Assembly: GCA_963971305.1 (NCBI GenBank) | Contig: OZ020303.1 | Span: 65,596,867-65,660,866, forward strand | DNA: 64,000 bases | Source: Arcuatula senhousia | Lineage: Eukaryota; Mollusca; Bivalvia; Mytilida; Mytilidae | Reading direction: 5' to 3' | Shown here: positions 57,783 through 64,000 of the stretch, piece by piece | Numbering within the stretch: position 1 is the first letter of the stretch | Layout: each line of letters starts with the position of its first letter | The notes under the pieces: model-generated | Told to the model about the DNA's origin: nothing | The model's database searches: none | The model's input: only the letters and a program-made list of their open reading frames with translations | Position numbers and translations under genes: made by a program

Positions 57783-58677
57783 ATAAATATGTTTCAAATT
57801 AGATAGAAATTATATACCAGTGAAGTACAGGACTATTTTACTGTTTATTTGGTCAGACGTTGAAATGACCATATTATTTATACATTATAAAAAATTGCAG
57901 CTTTTCTCAAACAAGTTTCTTTGATATGGTAGCCTTAAGAAGAAAAACAGTTGTTGCAATGACGTCAGTTATTTAATTAGAATCTCGCATCTCAAGCATA
58001 AGACAGTGTAACAAAAGGTTTTAATTATTTTGTTTGTTTCATTTTACTGGTACTTGCTTATTGCAAATCCATTGATGTTTTATATACGTTTTAGATTTCA
58101 TTATTAAGCAATAATATATTGACCATTATGTTCCTTTTAATTTACAGTTGCAATCTCACAAAATTAGTAGGCATTTGAGAAGTTAATACATTGTACAAAC
58201 TATGAGAATAACAATTTATTAATACACTGTACAAACTATGAGAATAACAATTTATTAAACAGACTATTTTTATTAATAGGAATTTAACTCGTTAAATTGG
58301 AGTTTATACATTTGATAATACCCCTATGGTGCCCTTCAGTATCTCCTTATGGGAACCCTCTCTAACTTATTTTTAGAACATGGGTTAACCAATCATATTA
58401 AAGAACCGGAGATAAGTAAGTCATTGTTTTAGCTGACCTCGTTAATGGCAGCAGTTTTCCTTGGTTCTGAAATTATTTCCCACCCACCATCCCCAGCTTC
58501 ACCCTTCTAATTAAATATTGGGGCTACTCACTGAGGCCATAATTACGGGGAATTATTTTAACCCCAATTCGATAATACATCTCTATTCAGTTAACTTCTT
58601 TTCTTTAGATTTAGATTTTACATCGTAGGTTATATGTATTATGTCAGTTTAAACAATTATTCTTTATGTCAGTTATG
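57783..58677. other. Unrecognised; 34-bp direct duplication near 58186-58257
   Basis: ACAAACTATGAGAATAACAATTTATTAA occurs twice in tandem (about 58195 and 58229). Otherwise nothing was recognised. Confidence 0.5.
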
Positions 58678-58985
58678 TCGACGTCAGCAGGGGGCTATTT
58701 TGCCCGCTGTTGTTCCACTCGGGCAACTTAGTCCTATATCGTGATGTCACCTGAGTTCCTCAGGCTCTAACTAGAAACTTATTTTCGACGTCAGCAGAGG
58801 GCTATTTTGCCTGCTGCTGTTCCACTCAGGCAACTTCGTCCTATATCGTGATGTCACCTGAGTTCCTCAGGCTCTAACTAGAAACTTATTTTCGACGTCA
58901 GCAGAGGGCTATTTTGCCTGCTGCTGTTCCACTCAGGCAACTTCGTCCTATATCATGATGTCAACTGAGTTCCTCAGTACATGTA
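58678..58985 (+). repeat. 107-bp tandem repeat, three copies
   Basis: Copies start near 58679, 58786 and 58893 with CGACGTCAGCAG. Each contains GGGCTATTTTGCCNGCTG, CAACTTNGTCCTATATC and GATGTCACCTGAGTTCCTCA. More GC-rich than its surroundings. Copies 2 and 3 are nearly identical. Confidence 0.85.
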
Positions 58986-59783
58986 CAACAAATCAAACAA
59001 TCATTTCGATTATGTTTAGGATTTTGAGATCCTCGAAATCTTTAAAAATATTAAGGCTAAAGTTTACATTCAGCTGATTTAAAAAAATATTGTAGTTTTA
59101 GATCATTTTGTAGAAGAAGTGAGTAGCCCCCAAAATGCCAAATGATACTTTAAAATTTTAATTTATGTTAGTATACATAATGTAGAATATTTTTACAAGA
59201 TATATTGATATTACAAATGTATATGTTACAAATTGTGTGTTTGTAGTATATGTTAGAAAAAATTAGTATAGTTAATAAATATGTTCATATTGTAGCTATG
59301 TATAATTGTACAGGGATGATCCCTCCCTTCTGAATACCTTATGTTCAAATTGGCCGCTGTATCTCTCGGGTGATCCTGACCTGGGGGTGTATCCAGCCTT
59401 GACTTGTGACGTTAATATTAATGCAAGTATTCTATTGAGGATTTGGGTATAAGTCATTACAAGTCAAGTGTTGGCAGGGAGGCTGAGAAGAGGTTTAAAT
59501 TCAGTATCGCATGCCGGCATGCTGGGGGGTCTATGTCCAGAGAGAGATCTACCAATATCCCTTGCTTGAGAATGGGGTTAATGTCATATTGGAGACATAT
59601 ACAAATGGTCAATTATGTGACATATCATGAAACTATACACTAGAGCAACTAATCAAAAGGAGATGTATAAATTGTCTTTTTATAGAGCTTTATGATACAG
59701 ACACTAAATTCATAAATGATTGGTAGGATACTCTAGCTATAGGTAGATATACCTTTTCTCATTGTATCACAATACACTCTATT
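58986..59783. other. Nothing recognised
   Basis: A GC-richer patch at 59310-59420 (GGGTGATCCTGACCTGGGGG) has no identifiable frame. Confidence 0.4.
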
Positions 59784-59965
59784 TACTGAGGATTTATTTA
59801 TTTTCATGTGTACCAATTTTCATGGTGTGATGAAAAAGGAACAGTTCGTGGATTCTTTTATTTTGTGGTTCTGAAGTCTTCATGGAGTATCGAATTGTGT
59901 GGGTAAAAATCACGCACCAAAACCACAAAAATTGATACCCCACAAACAATAATGAAACCACAGTA
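59784..59965. mobile_element. TACTGTGGATTCATT MITE, copy 3
   Basis: TACTGAGGATTTATTTATTT at left and AATAATGAAACCACAGTA at right (inverse). It shares GATGAAAAAGGAACAGTTCG with copy 1. Confidence 0.7.
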
Positions 59966-60681
59966 TCGTAAAGTAAAATTTTACAGATGCTATTCAATAT
60001 TGTTATTTTTATAATTGTATGGGGTGAGTTTTCTGTTGGGAAGGATTTGTTGAATGGTTGTATTTAGCGGTAATTTTTAGTTAGTCTTAAGATCATTTAT
60101 AAATACATCTTGCGGTGGGAAAGATTTAGGTGTCAGTTGTTTTTCTATATACTTTCTTAAGATTATAGAGGTGAATCTTCCATGGGAAGACTTAGCTGAA
60201 GGGTATTCATTTGTTTTTAAACATATCATAGCCCAGTCTTGATGTCTCTTGAGAAAGTGACAGCTTCATGCCTAATTTAGTTGATGTCAATGTCTTATTT
60301 TAAGTGTTTGTCATTTCATTCAGAAAATTTGTTTTGTCATAGTTATATTGTAGCTTTGAGGTTGTAATATTTGAAAGTGGAAGGTCACAAACAATTATTT
60401 TGGCGACAATATTATTGTCCAAATAATAAACATAATTAAGTTTTGTATGTATCAACTAGATGTTAAAAGCCTTTTTGCATTATTGCTATTTGAGGACTTG
60501 TATGGAATTAGTTTTTGTATGTTTTTATTTGGAACTAATTACAAGATTAATTAAGATAATTCTGAATCATGATTGCTTAATTTGTGTTTGTGGCCAATAT
60601 TGAAAATAAAGAAATGATAGCTATCTAGAATAAACTTGAATTTAACCCTTAAATGGTATTAAAAACAACCTTAAATTAGGT
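59966..60681. other. Nothing recognised
   Basis: AT-rich sequence; no frames. Confidence 0.5.
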
Positions 60682-60879
60682 GGCTCCCGCAGGGTTAAAA
60701 ATGACCTGCGACCTGAGGGCTTTTTAAGGGCGACTTTCCACCTACACTTCATAAAATCGACCTATGCCAAAAAACGACCTGCGACCTCCGCCAAAATATG
60801 CCTTTTAAAAGCGACCTTGTAACGTCAAGCCCCTTTTAAAAGCAACCTTGCGACCTGAGGGGGTTACCCTGCGGGAGCC
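60682..60879. mobile_element. 198-bp GC-rich MITE
   Basis: GGCTCCCGCAGGGTTA (60682-60697) is the near-perfect inverse of TTACCCTGCGGGAGCC (60864-60879). Inside are repeated GACCTGCGACCT motifs. AATTAG occurs just outside both ends, a possible target duplication but not directly adjacent. Confidence 0.75.
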
Positions 60880-61859
60880 CCAATTAGCTAAATCAGCTTG
60901 AAAAAAGAAATCATTTTTGTGAGAAAAAAAAGTCTTAAGAAATTGAGTTATTTTGAATATATTGAAAAGGTTGGGTATATACATTTTATTCATTTTTTAA
61001 TTCAATTTTATGACTACAAAGAATCATTTTACATGAATCGGAGTAAATTGATCTTTTAAAATTAAGTTATTTTTGTAATAATGGACACACCTTAAGAAAG
61101 CTAATACCTTTTAACAGCAGGATCTTATGTAAAATTTGTCATCTTTTCATTCATTCACAAATTGACTTTAAAGTCAGCTGTGAATTATGTTATAGAAATA
61201 GATAAATGAGATACATGCACCTTATTAGAAATAAAACTTTTACCGTATATTGGGTAATTTTCCAGAGGACTTCTGACAGTATAAAAACTGATCTAACTTT
61301 ATTTAAAACATACATTTTTTTTGTAAAATTTAAAGACCACACTTTATTTTCTATCCCCAGTGTATGAAATAACCAACTTTTGATCACAAATTGCAAAATT
61401 TGGCCCTTGGGGAAAATTATTGGCTTTACTGTACCATAACGCAGTATGTTTTTAATCAAGGTTTCTTGATTAGCTTTGCTTTTTTAAAGAAAATGAGATA
61501 ATGCATACAATGCAGGATGTCAGCTTTCTGTGACAAAATGTTTTAGCATTATATTTTCCTAAATGGATCATGTTCTAAGTGCATTTGAAAGAAAGATTCC
61601 CTTCATCAAGCTTTGTCATATTCAATAACTGTCTAGGCATTTGTGTAGCATGATTGGTTGTATCTTTTTGAGAAAAAAAATTATATTCCATATCATGGAA
61701 ATGCTTAAGATTAAGAACTAATCTTGTTGTAGTTATATCTCTAAGACACTGAGTGACTGTAAGTCACTCTTTCCTTTTTCATCATCACTAAGCAGCAGCA
61801 ATGAAAAAAGGGTGAGGAAAGAGAAAGCAGTAATTTGAATAAGATTGAAAATAAAACAA
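60880..61859. other. Nothing recognised
   Basis: AT-rich. An 89-codon minus frame at 61190-61459 has no supporting feature. Confidence 0.45.
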
Positions 61860-62288
61860 AACTAGAAAAACTCAGTGAGCGGCAGCTCACAAATAAATAC
61901 CCCCTGCCCCCCCAAAAATCAATCATATAGAATTTTAAAATTAAAGGTGCACCTCTAAATTATGTCACAAAGATTGTGTGTAAGTCGGGTTTATGAGAAG
62001 TTGCGGTTAAGATTATAAGATTATATTATTAGTTATAGTCAAACAGCTAAGTCCATGTTTTGCTATTGGAAACCCCAAAAATCATTCTGATCAAATTTTA
62101 AAATATGAGATGCATATCTACATTATGTCAGAAAGATTGTGTGAAAGTTTCATGAAAATCCACCAAGGGGTTAAGGAGTAGTTGCGGATAAGAGATGGAT
62201 AATAACCCTTAGGTGTTACAGAAGGACACATGGAAGGACGGACACTTTTCTCTGTATACCCCACACTTTTCAAGCAGCGGGTATAAAC
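61860..62288 (-). mobile_element. HINE family H, minus orientation
   Basis: On the minus strand the 5' end TATACCCGCTGC ... GTGTGGGGTATA forms a hairpin at about 62255-62285, followed by GTGTCCGTCC and two diverged units (AAACTTTCACACAATCTTTC). The sub-terminal GGGGGTATT, hairpin GTGAGC-TGCC-GCTCAC (61875-61890) and CTAG (61862-61865) close it. Confidence 0.65.
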
Positions 62289-64000
62289 ATCTTTCCTATA
62301 TGCTACATATCTGTCTTGTAAAATTTGCAATGGGAGTCATGCAAGCCCTCAGATGTCTTTATCAAGTTGTTGCATGAGTTATATTTCAGTTAATTTCCAT
62401 ATTTGATCTCTTTTGAAATTATCTATAATAGGCATAGAGTATTGAATAAATATTGCAATTTGTTATCCTATACAAGATAAAAACAGTATAAACATGCTAA
62501 CATTATACAATAATCATGGAAGTGTTTAATCAAATTGCCTTGATCTCAAATGTTGTTATTTTGCTTTGTATAATGTTTACATACAGAATTAATGTTTCCG
62601 CAACAATAATGGGATAAAACCAAGATTGTAAGAAAGACAATGAAGTTGTATCAAATGAAATTAGTTGAAGGTCACATTGACATGACCATGTGTTGGCTTA
62701 GTTAGCAAGAAATTAAGCTATTGAATAGTTTGAAAAAAGCCCGGAAAAAAGCTTACACAATTAAAATCAAAATAGAATGATATGGAGTGTGCATGAAAGA
62801 CACAGAATCTGACAATAAATACTGCTACAAATACTGAACAAAAGCAAAAAAAAACAGCACTTATACGTGTGAGAACATGATTGCAGTCACATTATCATCA
62901 ATAGATTTTCTTTTAGATTTCTTTAGATGCAATGATGCCATGCAAAGAATCTGCACAAATTACAAGTGTCATTCAATTTTATATTAAACCTGCTACAAAA
63001 ATGCAACTTTTTAATTTTCATAAGAAAAAGAGTATAATATAGGCTTAAGGAAAACAACAGCAAATTGGTCTTGTTTGGTGACCACTAGTGTCGCAATGAG
63101 GTGTGAGTGTTAGTCCCGGGGTGATAGCTCTATATTGAAGGCCTCACTGTGACTTTATGATAAAGAACAGCAGTAGAAGCACTGTTCATTTGCATTGTTT
63201 CATTTTATTTCAATATTCATAATGTGAATTTGTGTCATGCATATATACTCCATATTCGTAAAGTCAGTTGGTAGCTTACTAGTCATTTCAGAAAGCAATA
63301 GAGGTTTTTAGAATCAATACCAATTTCTAGGAAGCATATAAAGTGGAAAAAGCACCTTTTTCCTTAGCATTTTAATAGTAAACAATTGAATTTTCTTACA
63401 AAACCTTCAGTAAACTCATCATTCAATTATCATAAAAGAACCTGATCCAGCTGAACACCGTGAGAGGTCTTAGGCTGTATTGAAGAAATTCCTATCCTGA
63501 AGTAAGAAGATTATGGAGCTCTTAGATCCGTCTTGATAACCATGGATTCTGTCTTATAAACTTCTCTTGATAACCGTGGATTCTCTCTTATAAACTTTTT
63601 CTTGATAACCAGGAATTCTCTCTTCTAAACAGCCTGACCTGGAGGTCTAATTATGTAAAGAGTAAAGTACCGATACTTAAGAGGATTTATTTCTCTGAAG
63701 TTTCTTGGAACTCACTGAGCTTTATATCATGATGGCCAATTTAAGGATATAGATATTATTGACAAAGTTTTCTTTTTTTTTAGTAATGGTAATATTCAAT
63801 TGTTCTATAACTGGTATGAAGCAAAATGCATATGGCTTTCTTTCTTTTTTTCTTGCATCCAAATAAATGTTTTTAGATGTAATGCGTGTGTATTGGAACA
63901 ACGTTTTCTTTTGTCGTAATGTGTCCTGTCAACTTTAATTATTAGACATATTTGTTTCTATCTCTCCTGACGCATATGGTGTTCCTAAAGGAACCAAATA
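62289..64000. other. Unrecognised; 36-bp tandem near 63530-63635
   Basis: CTTGATAACCNTGGATTCTN with TCTTATAAACTT occurs three times at about 63530, 63568 and 63600. The rest is AT-rich without frames or matches. Confidence 0.45.

Overview
This window looks like AT-rich, intron- or intergenic-type DNA from a bivalve mollusc, most likely a mussel (Mytilus-like). That placement is an inference. It rests on dense pearl/HINE-type non-autonomous rolling-circle elements, tyrosine-recombinase (DIRS/Ngaro-like) retrotransposons, hammerhead-ribozyme repeats and many short inverted-repeat elements. I recognise no host protein-coding gene, rRNA or convincing functional tRNA. All sizeable coding capacity belongs to two retroelements on the minus strand.

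Layout. 1-3.55 kb: end of a HINE, a small inverted-repeat element with a tRNA-like core, and a 106-bp palindrome. 3.55-9.38 kb: an apparently complete DIRS-type retrotransposon with uninterrupted gag-like, RT/RNase H/methyltransferase-like and tyrosine recombinase (YR) frames, inverted termini, an internal complementary region and an unusual extra inverted repeat. 9.38-11.18 kb: an inverted-repeat element with a HINE nested inside. 12.6-19.4 kb: a run of HINEs and copies of a dispersed repeat. 21.4-22.9 kb: paired inverted copies of a CACATGTG-rich element enclosing another small transposon. 23.3-25.0 kb: a full-length HINE. 30.3-33.4 kb: two adjoining minisatellites (33-bp and 34-bp units) with a 655-bp higher-order duplication. 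36-43 kb: four more HINE families. 40.4-56 kb: diverged tandem segmental duplications (about four units) interrupted by HINEs, a decayed Ngaro-like YR retrotransposon (46.2-50.9 kb) and two hammerhead-ribozyme motifs. 56-64 kb: MITEs, a 107-bp triplicate tandem repeat and a minus-strand HINE.

How the parts relate. In the DIRS element the RT copies RNA, the RNase H degrades it, the internal complementary region aligns the two ends for circle formation, and the YR integrates the circle. The HINE families encode nothing. They share one design: a 5' hairpin, CGTC-rich simple sequence, 100-175 bp tandem units, an inverted copy of the 5' terminus, a 3' stem-loop and a CTTG/CTAG end. They probably borrowed machinery from an autonomous Helentron not present here. 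The two hammerhead motifs keep the full catalytic core and show paired changes in stems I and III, which is the strongest RNA-level signal in the window.
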